From assembly GCF_002734215.1 (NCBI RefSeq), contig NZ_NSEB01000002.1, positions 124,001 to 188,000 on the forward strand: DNA of 64,000 nucleotides, read 5' to 3'. Below are positions 8,149 to 18,594 of this stretch, one piece after another. The notes under the pieces were generated by a model, which ran no database searches, had not been told where the DNA came from, and saw only the letters and a program-made list of their open reading frames with translations. The DNA comes from Fredinandcohnia onubensis (lineage in GTDB: Bacteria > Bacillota > Bacilli > Bacillales > Bacillaceae_L). Both the position numbers and the translations under genes were made by a program. The number at the start of each line of letters is the position of its first letter. Within the stretch, counting starts at the first letter, position 1.

Positions 8149-9486
8149 TTGAAAAGAAAACTTCTTATGATTGGAATGGGTATATCAATAGGACTTGGAA
8201 GTTTATTGACATCTATGCCTAATACTGTATTAGCGGTTCAAAAGAATGAAGAGCTAGAAAATGAAAAGCAAGAAGTTCAGGAAAAAAAGACAGAGGTAGA
8301 GTCTGAAATCTCCCAAAAGGAGGGGGCTCTTAATGAAGTCAAACAACAACAGGTTAGTGTTGAGCAGGAAATTAAAAGACTTGATTTTGCAGTGAGTGAA
8401 ACGCGAGGTAAAGTTGAGAGTATAAAAGCAAAGATTCAAGAAACGAAAGAAGAAATTGAGCGTCTTGAGGCGGAAATGAAAGTGCTCGAGGAACGGATTC
8501 AAAAACGGGACGAGCTTATCAAGGAACGGATGCGCAGTCTTCAGCAAAGTGGTGGAGTGGTTAGTTATGTAGATGTGTTACTTGGTGCAAAAAGTTTTAA
8601 TGATTTTATCAACCGAGTTAGTGCGGTATCTACATTTGTACAAGCTGACCGCGAGATTATGAAAGAACACGAAGCAGATATTAAATTACTTGAGGAAAAT
8701 AAAGCAGAGGTAAAGGCCTTACTTGCGCAGCAGGAAGACCAATTAAAAGAACTTGATCGGTTAGAAGTTCAGCTCCAATCACAAATTCAAGAACAAAATA
8801 AAGTGATGAAGCAATTAGAGGCCCAGGAGCAGAAAATGCATGAAGAGCTCCATGCGTTAGAGGATGTTGGAGAATTATTAGCTGCGCAGGAAAAGGCAAT
8901 CCAAATGGAAATCAATGCATGGAATCAAAGGCAGAAGGAGCTTGAAGAGCAACGAAGAAAAGCTGAAGAGGAACGGAAAAAAGCCGAAGAGGAACGAAAA
9001 AAGGCCGAAGAGGCTGGTACTACACCGCCACCACTACCTCCTGCACCTCCAGCTGCTGTGAACAATAGCGGATTTATTAATCCAACAACAGGCCGAGTTA
9101 CATCTGAATTTGGGATGCGTTGGGGAAAAATGCATTTTGGAATTGATATCGGAAAGGGTGGAAGACCAGGAAACATTCCGATTTATGCGTCAGCAGGCGG
9201 TACGGTTACACGCTCACGACTTGAAAGTAGCTACGGTAATGTCATCATGATCACCCACTATATCAACGGACGTCAAATGACAACTGTTTATGCGCACTTA
9301 GATCAACGTTTCGTTGGCCAGTATGACCGAGTGGAGCAAGGTCAATTGATCGGTTACATGGGGAACACTGGTGACTCAACCGGACCACATCTCCATTTTG
9401 AAATCTATAACGGACCATATAGTCCAACTCAATACAGTGGCGGACACTCAAACGCAGTGAACCCCCGTCAATATGTTTCCTTTTAA
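8149..9486 (+). CDS. Murein hydrolase activator / M23 endopeptidase with coiled coil
   Basis: 445 residues. TTG start with AGAAGGAGAT 8-9 bp upstream. Signal peptide at about 1-29. A long Glu/Lys/Gln-rich coiled coil follows (about 30-285), ending in a tandem heptad-like KAEEERK motif. A Pro-rich linker and a C-terminal LytM/M23 domain follow. The zinc site appears complete: His329 and Asp333 in HFGIDIG, His414 and His416 in HLHFE. The architecture is that of EnvC/PcsB/CwlO-type proteins that cut peptidoglycan cross-links or activate amidases at growth and division sites. Single-gene unit with its own promoter and terminator. Confidence 0.9.
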   Translation: MKRKLLMIGMGISIGLGSLLTSMPNTVLAVQKNEELENEKQEVQEKKTEVESEISQKEGALNEVKQQQVSVEQEIKRLDFAVSETRGKVESIKAKIQETKEEIERLEAEMKVLEERIQKRDELIKERMRSLQQSGGVVSYVDVLLGAKSFNDFINRVSAVSTFVQADREIMKEHEADIKLLEENKAEVKALLAQQEDQLKELDRLEVQLQSQIQEQNKVMKQLEAQEQKMHEELHALEDVGELLAAQEKAIQMEINAWNQRQKELEEQRRKAEEERKKAEEERKKAEEAGTTPPPLPPAPPAAVNNSGFINPTTGRVTSEFGMRWGKMHFGIDIGKGGRPGNIPIYASAGGTVTRSRLESSYGNVIMITHYINGRQMTTVYAHLDQRFVGQYDRVEQGQLIGYMGNTGDSTGPHLHFEIYNGPYSPTQYSGGHSNAVNPRQYVSF

Positions 9487-9495
9487 GGATTTACG

Positions 9496-9524
9496 CGCCC
9501 AACCGAAGATGGTCGGGCGTTTTT
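9496..9524 (+). terminator. Terminator of the M23 gene
   Basis: CGCCCAACC / GGTCGGGCG arms (one mismatch) around a 6-nt loop, followed by TTTTT. Confidence 0.8.
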
Positions 9525-9560
9525 GTATGAGAAGTAAGGCGTCACCGTTTTCCAACAAAA

Positions 9561-9587
9561 CAAAAAACCCACATCAGATGTGGGTTT
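9561..9587 (-). terminator. Terminator of the Crp/Fnr gene
   Basis: Perfect 11-bp inverted repeat AAACCCACATC / GATGTGGGTTT. Read on the minus strand it is followed by a run of six T, just after the stop codon of the regulator. Confidence 0.85.
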
Positions 9588-9593
9588 AGCAAC

Positions 9594-10295
9594 TTATAAT
9601 GTTTTTGCCTTCTTTTTTAAGCCCTCAAAATCGAGGATATGAATATCCCGTTGTCCATTTACCTCAACTAGGTTTTCTGAGATAAATTTAACAAACTTCC
9701 GGCTAATGGTTTCAGGTGTCGTACCAATGAGAGACGCTAGAACCTTTTTAGTAATAGGGAGCTTAAAGCGGCCATCCTTGGAGCGAACTCTGTCATTGAA
9801 CAAGAGCAGCACACTTGCTAATCGTTGTTCAACCTCCATTAGGCTAAGTAAGCTCATCCACTCGTCGGCTTGATAAATCCGCTCATTTAATGCCCGCATG
9901 AAGCGGAGGGCCATTTTGTGATTTCGCTCTAACGTATTAAAAAAATCCTGTTTTTGAATCGTATAAATCAAAGTATCGTTAATTGCTACTGCGTTCGCAT
10001 AATGATTTTCTGATTGGAGCATCGCGGACTGGCCGAAAAAATCATCAGGGAATAAGAGACGAACGATTTGTTCTTTTCCGTCCTCTGCCACTTTTGTAAT
10101 TTTAATGATCCCCTCACCGATAATATAAAGGGTATCGGAAGGATCACCTTCTCTAAATACAATTTCCCCTTTTCGGTAATCGCGAACTTGCGTGACCTTT
10201 TGTAATAGGTTCATTTCCTTCTCATTTAAACCATGAAAAATAGGTACCTGTCGAATAGAGCTTGGATCATGTGGACTGCTAATCATACAGAACAC
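9594..10295 (-). CDS. Crp/Fnr family regulator with FNR-type DNA specificity
   Basis: 233 residues from the GTG at 10295, 5 bp after AAAGGAG; an in-frame ATG at 10286 is the alternative. N-terminal cyclic-nucleotide-binding-like beta barrel (FREGDPSDTLYIIGEG, DDFFGQSAML), a long dimerisation helix, and a C-terminal winged helix. The recognition helix TTPETISRKF carries Glu-x-x-Ser-Arg, the pattern that in FNR reads TTGAT half sites (CRP has Arg-Glu-x-x-x-Arg). The iron-sulfur cysteines of FNR are missing: there is only one Cys, near the N-terminus. It may therefore sense another signal, as the cysteine-free Dnr/NNR proteins do with NO. A matching box lies in its upstream region. Confidence 0.85.
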   Translation of the reverse strand: MFCMISSPHDPSSIRQVPIFHGLNEKEMNLLQKVTQVRDYRKGEIVFREGDPSDTLYIIGEGIIKITKVAEDGKEQIVRLLFPDDFFGQSAMLQSENHYANAVAINDTLIYTIQKQDFFNTLERNHKMALRFMRALNERIYQADEWMSLLSLMEVEQRLASVLLLFNDRVRSKDGRFKLPITKKVLASLIGTTPETISRKFVKFISENLVEVNGQRDIHILDFEGLKKKAKTL

Positions 10296-10507
10296 TTTTT
10301 CTCCTTTCAAATGCCCATAAAATGCGGACTCTTGTTGTACTATAGTTTACCTACCTTGCGGAAGTCTAAACGACTTATCGTTTCGAAAGTGTAAGAGCAT
10401 GACTTACTTTTTTCGGTTCCTTTACTTCAAGAGGATTGATGTACTACAATAGAGTTTCACTTTATGTTATTCCAAAACTTTTTATTTAAAAAAATTACTT
10501 GTAAAAC

Positions 10508-10547
10508 TTGATTTACATCAAGGAAACTTTCTGTTTCCGACTATAAG
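10508..10547 (+). promoter_or_regulatory. FNR-type box and possible activated promoter
   Basis: TTGATTTACATCAA (10508-10521) is a perfect TTGAT-N4-ATCAA dyad, extended to CTTGAT...ATCAAG. On the plus strand TATAAG (10542-10547) is centred 30 bp downstream, so the box would sit near -40, close to the class II activation position. The box lies 213 bp before the divergent Crp/Fnr gene and 242 bp before odhA. The rest of the 467-bp gap is AT-rich, with the dyad AAACGA-CTTA-TCGTTT at 10368-10383 and no further gene. Confidence 0.6.
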
Positions 10548-10762
10548 ATAAGAATAACATATTTATTAAGAATTATGACTATATAATGACACTTATTTTG
10601 CCTATTTTTTCGGCTTTTTTCAGGAATTTTCCAATGTAAGCATTTTACTAGAAATCAGTGGAAAATGAGGTATAGTAGGTGTAGACGTCATATTTCTATA
10701 AAATACAAATTTTGTCTATTAAGTATTACAAGTATGAAATGTAATATGGAGGCTAAACACAA

Positions 10763-13603
10763 ATGGATAATCAACAAAGGAAAAATGTGTGGGAGTCATT
10801 CTATGGCCCGAACATGGGTTATGTCTTTGACATGTATGAAAATTACAAGAATGATCCAAGTTCAGTAGACCCTTCCGTGAAAGCGCTTTTCGAAGAACTT
10901 GGGCCACCACCAGCAGATGAGCAAGCAGCAACAGCAGAGCTAGTAAGTGGGGGTATCTCACCGAAGACCATCAAGACGATCACATCTGGAGTTAAATTAA
11001 TTAAGAGCATTCGTGCGTATGGCCATATAGCGGCTGATATTTATCCAATCCGCACTAGACCAATGCCAGACACCAGCTTTTTAGAGCCTGGTTACTATAA
11101 TCTTACAAAAGAAGATTTAATGGATATCCCGGCAACATATATTTGGGAAGAAGCACCTCCGTCAGTTCAAACTGGTTGGGATGCTTATAAGCATTTAAAA
11201 TCTGTTTATACACAATCAATTGCTTATGAATTTGGACATGTTGATTCCGAAGATGAAAGACAATGGTTAAGACAACAAGTCGAAATCAATGGAATTAACT
11301 TAAAGCTAACTGCAGATGAAAAGAAACAATTAGCTGAGCGTCTAATGAATGTTGATGGCTTTGAAAAATTCTTACACAAAACATTCGTTGGCCAAAAGCG
11401 TTTCTCAATCGAAGGATTAGATATGCTCGTTCCAATGCTTGAGCGCTTAATTCAAGAAGGAAATAGTGACGGTACCGACAATATCATGATCGGTATGGCT
11501 CACCGTGGCCGTTTGAATGTGCTTGCACATGTTTTGCATAAGCCATATGAACTCATTTTCTCTGAATTCCACCATGCACCAAACAAAGATTTAATCCCAT
11601 CAGAAGGTTCTAGAGGGATTAACTATGGTTGGTCTGGAGATGTGAAGTATCACTTAGGTGCTGACCGTGCTGTTAAAGGCCCTAAAGAGCATGTAACTCG
11701 TATTAATCTTGCAAACAATCCAAGTCACTTGGAGTTTGTAAACCCTGTAGTGCTAGGGCTTACTAGAGCAGCTCAGGACAACACAAGTAAAGCCGGTTAT
11801 CCAGTTCAGGATAAGCAAAGTGCAATAAGTGTACTAATCCATGGTGACGCAGCATTCCCTGGTGAAGGAGTAGTAGCTGAAACCTTAAACTTAAGTAGAT
11901 TGAGAGGCTACGAAACTGGGGGAACCGTTCATATTATCGCAAACAATATGGTTGGTTTTACAACAAATAATACAGACTCTCGTTCCACTCGTTTCGCGAG
12001 TGACCTTGCGAAGGGTTATGAAATTCCAATCTTACGTGTAAATGCAGATGACCCTGAGGCTTGTCTTGCAGCAATTCATTTTTCGTATGAGTATCGTAAG
12101 CGTTTTGAAAAAGATATCTTAATTGATTTAGTTGGATACAGACGATTTGGTCACAATGAAATGGATGACCCAAGCGTAACACAACCATTATTGTACAAAA
12201 AGGTTGCAAATCATCCTGTTATTGCAGATAAGTACGGAAATCAGCTTGTTGCTGAAAATGTAATAACAACAGAAGAACTAACCAAAAAACGTGAGGAATT
12301 CATGCAAAGTCTTCAATCTATTTTTGATGACTTTGTGGAAAATGAAGAGCGCGTGAAGCCGAAGAAGCCAAAAGCATTGTCTTCTATTCCAGAATTCGAT
12401 ACAACAGTACCTGCTGACCTATTAAGTAGTATCAACAGAGGACTATTACAGTGGCCACAATCACTAACGGTTTATCCGAAGCTTGAACGTATTTTAAAAC
12501 GTCGTGAAACGGCTTTAGATGAAGAAAACAAAGTAGATTGGGCATTAGCTGAAACACTCGCTTTCGGATCAGTTCTTGCAGAAGGAAAAACGGTTCGTTT
12601 AACTGGTCAGGATAGTGAAAGAGGAACATTTGCTCATCGTCATGTTGCTTTAAATGACTATGAAAATAATGAAAAATATATCCCATTACACAATATTCCA
12701 GAGGCGAAGGCATCATTCTCAATCTATAACAGTCCATTGTCTGAGACGGCTGTTTTAGGATTTGAATATGGTTATAGTGTTCAAGATGAAAATGCACTTG
12801 TCCTTTGGGAAGCGCAATTTGGGGACTTTGTGAACGTGGCACAGCCAATTATTGACCAATTCATATCTTCAGGTCACGCAAAATGGGGCCAAAAATCAGG
12901 TCTTGTTATGCTTTTACCACATGGATATGAAGGACAAGGTCCAGAGCACTCAAGTGGAAGAGTGGAACGTTTCTTAAATGCTGCTGGGGAATATAACTGG
13001 ATTGTTGCGAACGTAACAAGCGCTTCTCAATATTTCCACTTATTAAGAAGACAATCGTTGCTTACTTCAACTGATGAAGCAAGACCATTAATTGTGATGA
13101 CTCCTAAGAGTCTACTTCGTCACCCACAAACAGCGTCATCATTAGCTGATTTAACAAATGGAAGCTTTAAGCCACTGCTTGAGCAACCAGGAATGGGAAC
13201 GAATAAAGACAAAGTAACTCGCCTAATCTTATGTACAGGTAAAGTAGCTATTGATTTAGCAACAGAAGCTGCGAATTTACCGGCAGAAAAGGCGGATACT
13301 CTGCATATTGCGAGAGTGGAGCAAATGTATCCATTCCCTAAGAAAGAACTAGAAGAACTAGTAAGCCAATATCCAAACCTACAAGAGGTTGTTTGGGTTC
13401 AAGAAGAGCCGAAAAACATGGGTGCATGGCCAGCTCTACAATCGGTATTAATGGAAATTTTATCTGATGAAATTAAACTAGATTATATTGGTAGACCGAA
13501 GCGTTCAAGTCCTGCTACGGGTGACCCGGATATTCACAAACAAGAACAAGCATGGATTATGCAAGATGCATTGCTTACAGACAAAGGAGGGAATCAGCAA
13601 TGA
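10763..13603 (+). CDS. odhA: 2-oxoglutarate dehydrogenase E1 component
   Basis: 946 residues, usual length for Bacillus OdhA. Thiamine-diphosphate enzyme that decarboxylates 2-oxoglutarate and passes the succinyl group to OdhB in the TCA cycle. Typical segments are seen: the N-terminal [33 protein letters not shown], the ThDP/Mg region [34 protein letters not shown], and the transketolase-like central and C-terminal domains ([27 protein letters not shown]). ATATGGAGG lies 11 bp before the ATG. Translationally coupled to odhB by a 4-bp overlap. E3 is not in this window, as is usual because it is shared with pyruvate dehydrogenase. Confidence 0.97.
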   Translation: MDNQQRKNVWESFYGPNMGYVFDMYENYKNDPSSVDPSVKALFEELGPPPADEQAATAELVSGGISPKTIKTITSGVKLIKSIRAYGHIAADIYPIRTRPMPDTSFLEPGYYNLTKEDLMDIPATYIWEEAPPSVQTGWDAYKHLKSVYTQSIAYEFGHVDSEDERQWLRQQVEINGINLKLTADEKKQLAERLMNVDGFEKFLHKTFVGQKRFSIEGLDMLVPMLERLIQEGNSDGTDNIMIGMAHRGRLNVLAHVLHKPYELIFSEFHHAPNKDLIPSEGSRGINYGWSGDVKYHLGADRAVKGPKEHVTRINLANNPSHLEFVNPVVLGLTRAAQDNTSKAGYPVQDKQSAISVLIHGDAAFPGEGVVAETLNLSRLRGYETGGTVHIIANNMVGFTTNNTDSRSTRFASDLAKGYEIPILRVNADDPEACLAAIHFSYEYRKRFEKDILIDLVGYRRFGHNEMDDPSVTQPLLYKKVANHPVIADKYGNQLVAENVITTEELTKKREEFMQSLQSIFDDFVENEERVKPKKPKALSSIPEFDTTVPADLLSSINRGLLQWPQSLTVYPKLERILKRRETALDEENKVDWALAETLAFGSVLAEGKTVRLTGQDSERGTFAHRHVALNDYENNEKYIPLHNIPEAKASFSIYNSPLSETAVLGFEYGYSVQDENALVLWEAQFGDFVNVAQPIIDQFISSGHAKWGQKSGLVMLLPHGYEGQGPEHSSGRVERFLNAAGEYNWIVANVTSASQYFHLLRRQSLLTSTDEARPLIVMTPKSLLRHPQTASSLADLTNGSFKPLLEQPGMGTNKDKVTRLILCTGKVAIDLATEAANLPAEKADTLHIARVEQMYPFPKKELEELVSQYPNLQEVVWVQEEPKNMGAWPALQSVLMEILSDEIKLDYIGRPKRSSPATGDPDIHKQEQAWIMQDALLTDKGGNQQ

Positions 13604-14850
13604 TCGAAATTAAAGTACCGGAATTAGCTGAGTCCATTACAGAAGGAACAATTGTTGAATGGTTAAAAAAAGAAGGCGAACTCGTGAATAAAGGTGAGTC
13701 AATCGCTGAACTTGAAACAGATAAAGTAAACGTTGAAATTAACAGTGAACATACTGGTGTTATTAAGGAATTCTTATTCCAACCAGGTGATAATGTTGAA
13801 GTTGGTCAAGTGATTGCAAAGCTTGATGAAAATGGTTCAGAATCAAGTGCACCAGCACCTGCTGAAGAACCTAAAGCTGAGGCAGCACCACAAGCTGAAG
13901 CAGCAAAATCAGAACCAGTTGCAGAAGCATCTACAGAAGAAAAAGGCAAGCCAGCAATTGCTTCACCTGCAGCGAGAAAAAGAGCAAGAGAACTTGGCAT
14001 TGACTTAAATGAAGTACCATATAAAGATCCACTAGGACGCGTTCGTGTTGAAGGTGTTGAGGCTTATAAGCAAGCTCAAACAGCACCAGCAACTCCAGCA
14101 CCAGCTGCAAAACAACCTGCAGCAGCACCAGTGGTAAATGATGATCCACGTGTAGAACGCATTAAAATGTCTAGACGTCGTCAAACAATCGCAAAACGTC
14201 TTGTTGAAGCACAACACACAGCAGCAATGCTAACAACATTTAATGAAGTTGATATGACTGCTGTTATGGACGTAAGAAATCGTCGTAAAGACGCTTTCTT
14301 CAAAAAACATGGCGTAAAACTTGGTTTCATGTCATTCTTCACAAAGGCGGTTATTGGAGCATTAAAGGCATATCCATATGTAAATGCTGAAATTCAAGGA
14401 AATGAAATCCTTCTAAAGAATTTCTATGACATCGGTGTTGCCGTATCTACAGATGAAGGCTTAGTTGTACCAGTTGTACGTAATGCAGATACATTAAGCT
14501 TTGCAGGAATTGAATCTGAAATCGGCCGCTTAGCTGAAAAAGCAAGAAATAATCAATTAGGTTTAGGCGACCTTCAAGGTGGAACTTTCACCATTACTAA
14601 TGGTGGAACATTCGGTTCTCTAAACTCAACACCTATTATTAACGCACCACAGGTTGGTATTTTAGGAATGCACAAGATCCAAAGACGTCCTGTAGTAGTT
14701 GATAAAAATGATACGGTTGAAGTACGTCCAATGATGTACGTGGCATTATCTTATGACCATAGAATCATTGATGGCAGAGACGCTGTAGGATTCCTAGTAA
14801 AAGTAAAAGAACTATTAGAAGATCCAGAAGATCTATTATTAGAAGGTTGA
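13600..14850 (+). CDS. odhB: Dihydrolipoyl succinyltransferase (E2)
   Basis: 416 residues from the ATG at 13600, which overlaps the odhA stop (ATGA) and has AAAGGAGGG 8 bp upstream. Domains: one lipoyl domain (1-78) with the lipoylated Lys42 in ETDKVN, an Ala/Pro/Glu-rich linker, the E1/E3-binding domain ([15 protein letters not shown]), a second Ala/Pro linker, and the acyltransferase core ending in the catalytic [12 protein letters not shown]. It transfers succinyl from lipoyl to CoA. The linker bases are markedly GCA-repeat rich, which explains long open frames on other strands there. Confidence 0.97.
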   Translation: MIEIKVPELAESITEGTIVEWLKKEGELVNKGESIAELETDKVNVEINSEHTGVIKEFLFQPGDNVEVGQVIAKLDENGSESSAPAPAEEPKAEAAPQAEAAKSEPVAEASTEEKGKPAIASPAARKRARELGIDLNEVPYKDPLGRVRVEGVEAYKQAQTAPATPAPAAKQPAAAPVVNDDPRVERIKMSRRRQTIAKRLVEAQHTAAMLTTFNEVDMTAVMDVRNRRKDAFFKKHGVKLGFMSFFTKAVIGALKAYPYVNAEIQGNEILLKNFYDIGVAVSTDEGLVVPVVRNADTLSFAGIESEIGRLAEKARNNQLGLGDLQGGTFTITNGGTFGSLNSTPIINAPQVGILGMHKIQRRPVVVDKNDTVEVRPMMYVALSYDHRIIDGRDAVGFLVKVKELLEDPEDLLLEG

Positions 14851-14857
14851 TTGTAAG

Positions 14858-14977
14858 AAAAGCGCAAGCGCCTTGCTCAGCCCCGACAAGCATAAGAAAA
14901 GCCGGCGAGAAGGATGCCTTTTATCCTTCTTGACGGATTGGCTTATGACCTCGAGGGGCTAGGCGCTGGAGCTAGAC
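14858..14977. repeat. Structured intergenic repeat-like element
   Basis: About 120 bp able to fold into a long imperfect cruciform. The outer arms AGCGCCTTGCTCAGCCCC and AGGGGCTAGGCGCT pair, then CATAAG with CTTATG, then GAGAAGGAT with ATCCTTCTTG at the tip. GC content is higher than in its surroundings, and the ends read GCGCAAGCGCC and GGCGCTGGAGCTAGAC. It looks like a small dispersed Bacillaceae intergenic element. Only one copy is in this window, so dispersal is my inference. Confidence 0.6.
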
Positions 14978-14987
14978 ATAGAATGAG

Positions 14988-15026
14988 AAGGCACATGCTC
15001 CGAATGAGAGAGCATGTGCCTTTTTT
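14988..15026 (+). terminator. Terminator of odhAB
   Basis: Perfect 13-bp stem AAGGCACATGCTC / GAGCATGTGCCTT with a 9-nt loop and six T. Confidence 0.9.
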
Positions 15027-15046
15027 GTTGATGTTTATGTGTAGTG

Positions 15047-15081
15047 AAAAAAAGCTGTTTCCTAAAGAGGAAACAGCTTTT
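15047..15081 (-). terminator. Terminator of gdhA
   Basis: Perfect 13-bp stem AAAAGCTGTTTCC / GGAAACAGCTTTT with a 6-nt loop. On the minus strand it continues into a T run, directly after the gdhA stop. Confidence 0.85.
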
Positions 15082-15091
15082 GAATGACTTA

Positions 15092-16486
<1,395 letters not shown>

Positions 16487-16647
16487 TCACCCTTTCTTTG
16501 CTATATATTTTAAGTACAAAAAAAATAAACGGACGTTTTATCTGTAAATTCTTGATATTTACTATTTTATAATGAATAATTAATCTAAACAATATTAATA
16601 AAAGATATAAACAATGCCGTAATGAGATGGATTAAGGAGGACACCTT

Positions 16648-17553
16648 GTGGAACTTAGACAATTAACTTATTTTATTGAAGTTGCAAAACGAGAACATGT
16701 TACGGAAGCGGCGAATTCAATGCATATTGCACAATCGGCAGTAAGCAGGCAATTGTTCAACCTTGAATCCGAATTAGGTGTAGACTTGTTTATTCGAGAT
16801 GGACGAAATGTGAAATTAACGCCGATCGGAAGAGTTTTTTTAGATCATGTCGAGCAGGCATTAAATGTATTAGATAATGCAAAACGTGAGATTGAAGAAT
16901 ATTTAGATCCGGAACGAGGAACAATTCGAATCGGATTTCCTAGTAGTCTAGCAGCTTATACCTTACCAACAATGATATCTGCATTTCGTGAACGTCACCC
17001 ACAGGTAAAGTTTTCATTGTCACAAGGAAATTATTATTCATTAATTGAACGAGTGAGAACAGGCGAAATCGACATGGCTCTGTTAGGACCCGTGCCAAAT
17101 CAGGAAAAAAAGATTACAGGCACTACTTTATTTACGGATAAGATGGTGGCACTTTTACCACGCGCGCATCCACTTGCTGAGAATAAGTCATTAAGTCTTA
17201 GCCAACTAAAAGAAGAACAGTTCGTATTATTTCCGAATGGATTTATCTTACGAGATATCATTGTAAAAGCATGTAACCAGCTGGGCTTTCAGCCGACAGT
17301 CTCCTTTGAAGGAGAAGATATCGATGCCATTAAAGGTCTTGTTTCAGCAGGACTAGGAATAACAATTATTCCTGAGGTGACCTTAGTTGAAAATATACCA
17401 CGTTCTACTGTGAAGGTTTCGGTTCTACAACCTGAGGTGACCCGTTCGGTAGGTGTTATTATTCCCAAAGAGCGAAAATTGCTCCCTACTGAACAGCTCT
17501 TTTATGACTTTTTAAAGGATTATTTCTCATTTTTAGACAAATTTCAATACTGA
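16648..17553 (+). CDS. gltC: LysR family regulator, GltC-like
   Basis: 301 residues. GTG start with AAGGAGG 7 bp upstream. N-terminal winged helix (MELRQLTYFIEVAKREHVTEAA...SAVSRQL), then a linker helix and a two-lobed effector domain with IGFPSSLAAYTLP. The head is very close to B. subtilis GltC (MELRQL.YF.EVA.REHV.EAA), which controls glutamate synthase in response to 2-oxoglutarate and glutamate. Here the divergent neighbour is gdhA, with a 170-bp AT-rich shared upstream region, so gdhA is the likely target. I see no single clear T-N11-A box that I would defend. Confidence 0.85.
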   Translation: MELRQLTYFIEVAKREHVTEAANSMHIAQSAVSRQLFNLESELGVDLFIRDGRNVKLTPIGRVFLDHVEQALNVLDNAKREIEEYLDPERGTIRIGFPSSLAAYTLPTMISAFRERHPQVKFSLSQGNYYSLIERVRTGEIDMALLGPVPNQEKKITGTTLFTDKMVALLPRAHPLAENKSLSLSQLKEEQFVLFPNGFILRDIIVKACNQLGFQPTVSFEGEDIDAIKGLVSAGLGITIIPEVTLVENIPRSTVKVSVLQPEVTRSVGVIIPKERKLLPTEQLFYDFLKDYFSFLDKFQY

Positions 17554-17559
17554 GGGTTG

Positions 17560-17625
17560 GTCTATTTCCGTGGAAATAGACGGATTATGTCGATTAAAGG
17601 GGAGCCCTGTGAAGGCTCCCCTTTA
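17560..17625. terminator. Bidirectional terminator pair gltC / ykkD
   Basis: Two hairpins between convergent genes: GTCTATTTCC-GT-GGAAATAGAC (17560-17581), and TAAAGGGGAGCC / GGCTCCCCTTTA (17595-17606 and 17614-17625). T tracts are short on either strand. Confidence 0.65.
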
Positions 17626-17627
17626 GG

Positions 17628-17942
17628 TTATCCTACCAGTTTCAAGCCTACCGCTGCACTAATAATGAGTCCAATAAATAAGAATCGTTTCCAGTCTTTC
17701 GGTTCGCCATATAGGATCATTCCTAAAATGGCTCCACCAGATGCTCCAATTCCTGTCCATACGGCATATGCCGTGCCCATTGGCAAAGTTTCCATCGCTA
17801 TGCTCAGGAATAGGAAGCTACCTCCAAAAGAGGCAAGCAGTAAGACTAGTGATTGCCAATTTTTCTTTTGATGAAGTCGATTAATCAGCACAACCCCTAA
17901 CATTTCAAAAACACCTGCAATAATGAGTGAGAACCATGCCAT
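17628..17942 (-). CDS. ykkD: SMR guanidinium exporter subunit YkkD
   Basis: 104 residues with four transmembrane helices and the small multidrug resistance signature (METLPMGTAYAVWTGIGASGG). It closely follows B. subtilis YkkD. The start codon overlaps the ykkC stop (TAATG), with GGAAGGAG upstream, so the two subunits are translationally coupled. SMR pairs of this type form an antiparallel heterodimer. YkkCD exports guanidinium, in line with the guanidine riboswitch in front of the operon. Confidence 0.93.
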   Translation of the reverse strand: MAWFSLIIAGVFEMLGVVLINRLHQKKNWQSLVLLLASFGGSFLFLSIAMETLPMGTAYAVWTGIGASGGAILGMILYGEPKDWKRFLFIGLIISAAVGLKLVG

Positions 17943-18283
17943 TAACCTTCAGCTCCTTCCGAGTCCTTCTCTTTTGTAACAAGCTTCAGACCAATTACTC
18001 CAACTAGAAGCACTCCTATTAATAGAAGCTTCGCCAGTTTGACTGGTTCATTAAAAAACAGAATCTCTGATATGACGGTTCCGGCAGTACCTAGTCCAAC
18101 AAAGACCGCATAAGCCGTACCAACCGGTAACTTTTTTCCTGCTGCAATAAGGGCATGAAAGCTGATATAGATCGCAATGACAGTTCCAGTCCATGTCCAA
18201 AAACTATCTGCATGCTTTAATCCAATCACCCAAAACACTTCAAAAAATGCCGCAAAAAAGACTTTTATCCATTCTAAGTTCAT
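17942..18283 (-). CDS. ykkC: SMR guanidinium exporter subunit YkkC
   Basis: 113 residues, four transmembrane helices, with the conserved membrane glutamate in [13 protein letters not shown] and the motif [19 protein letters not shown]. The hydrophilic tail ([10 protein letters not shown]) is also a feature of B. subtilis YkkC. ATG preceded by AGGGGGAA. It is the first gene of a two-gene operon behind the riboswitch. Confidence 0.94.
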   Translation of the reverse strand: MNLEWIKVFFAAFFEVFWVIGLKHADSFWTWTGTVIAIYISFHALIAAGKKLPVGTAYAVFVGLGTAGTVISEILFFNEPVKLAKLLLIGVLLVGVIGLKLVTKEKDSEGAEG

Positions 18284-18315
18284 TATATTTCCCCCTTATA
18301 GTTGCGGTTAAAAAG

Positions 18316-18358
18316 AAAAAGCCCAAGAGATTATAACAAATGTATAATCTCCCAGGCT
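18316..18358 (-). terminator. Riboswitch-controlled terminator
   Basis: On the minus strand AGCCTGGGAGATTATA pairs with TATAATCTCTTGGGCT (16 pairs, three of them G-U), followed by TTTTT. The 5' arm shares the GCCTGGGAGA end of the aptamer, so guanidine binding and terminator formation exclude each other. This gives an ON switch. Confidence 0.92.
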
Positions 18359-18440
18359 TTTGTCCCTCCGTGGCATAGCATATTTGCTATGAGTTTTCTC
18401 TCGGACCAGACTAGCGATAGCTACGGAACCCTAGAAAACC
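18340..18440 (-). promoter_or_regulatory. Guanidine-I (ykkC) riboswitch
   Basis: The minus strand carries the conserved parts in the right order: CTAGGGTTCCG (18434-18424), CTGGTCCGAGAG (about 18410-18399), then ACGGAGGGACAAAAGCC (from about 18370) and GGGAGA. This is the ykkC aptamer class that senses guanidinium. It controls the guanidinium exporters ykkCD immediately downstream. A TATAAT for its promoter is at 18465-18460 on the minus strand, with a poor -35. Confidence 0.96.
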
Positions 18441-18538
18441 TTTTTATTCAACTGTTTTCATTATATAATAGAAACCTTTTTGTAGAAAGAGGGAAAAATT
18501 GCTTGTGGGCGGTTTTGAATGGAAATGGATGTTTATGA

Positions 18539-18567
18539 TTGATTTATAAAAAAGGTTTCAATATAAT
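18539..18567 (+). promoter_or_regulatory. SigA promoter of fruRKA
   Basis: TTGATT (18539-18544), 17 bp, TATAAT (18562-18567), about 28 bp before the fruR start. Confidence 0.8.
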
Positions 18568-18594
18568 GAGAGTACAATCCATGAAGGATGTGAC

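Noticed and set aside
13806-14217. Open frames on the other strand and frames in the odhB linkers
   Set aside because: They are by-products of the Ala/Pro/Glu-rich linker codons of odhB.
18302-18538. 78-codon plus-strand frame
   Set aside because: It lies antisense to the guanidine riboswitch and has no coding features.
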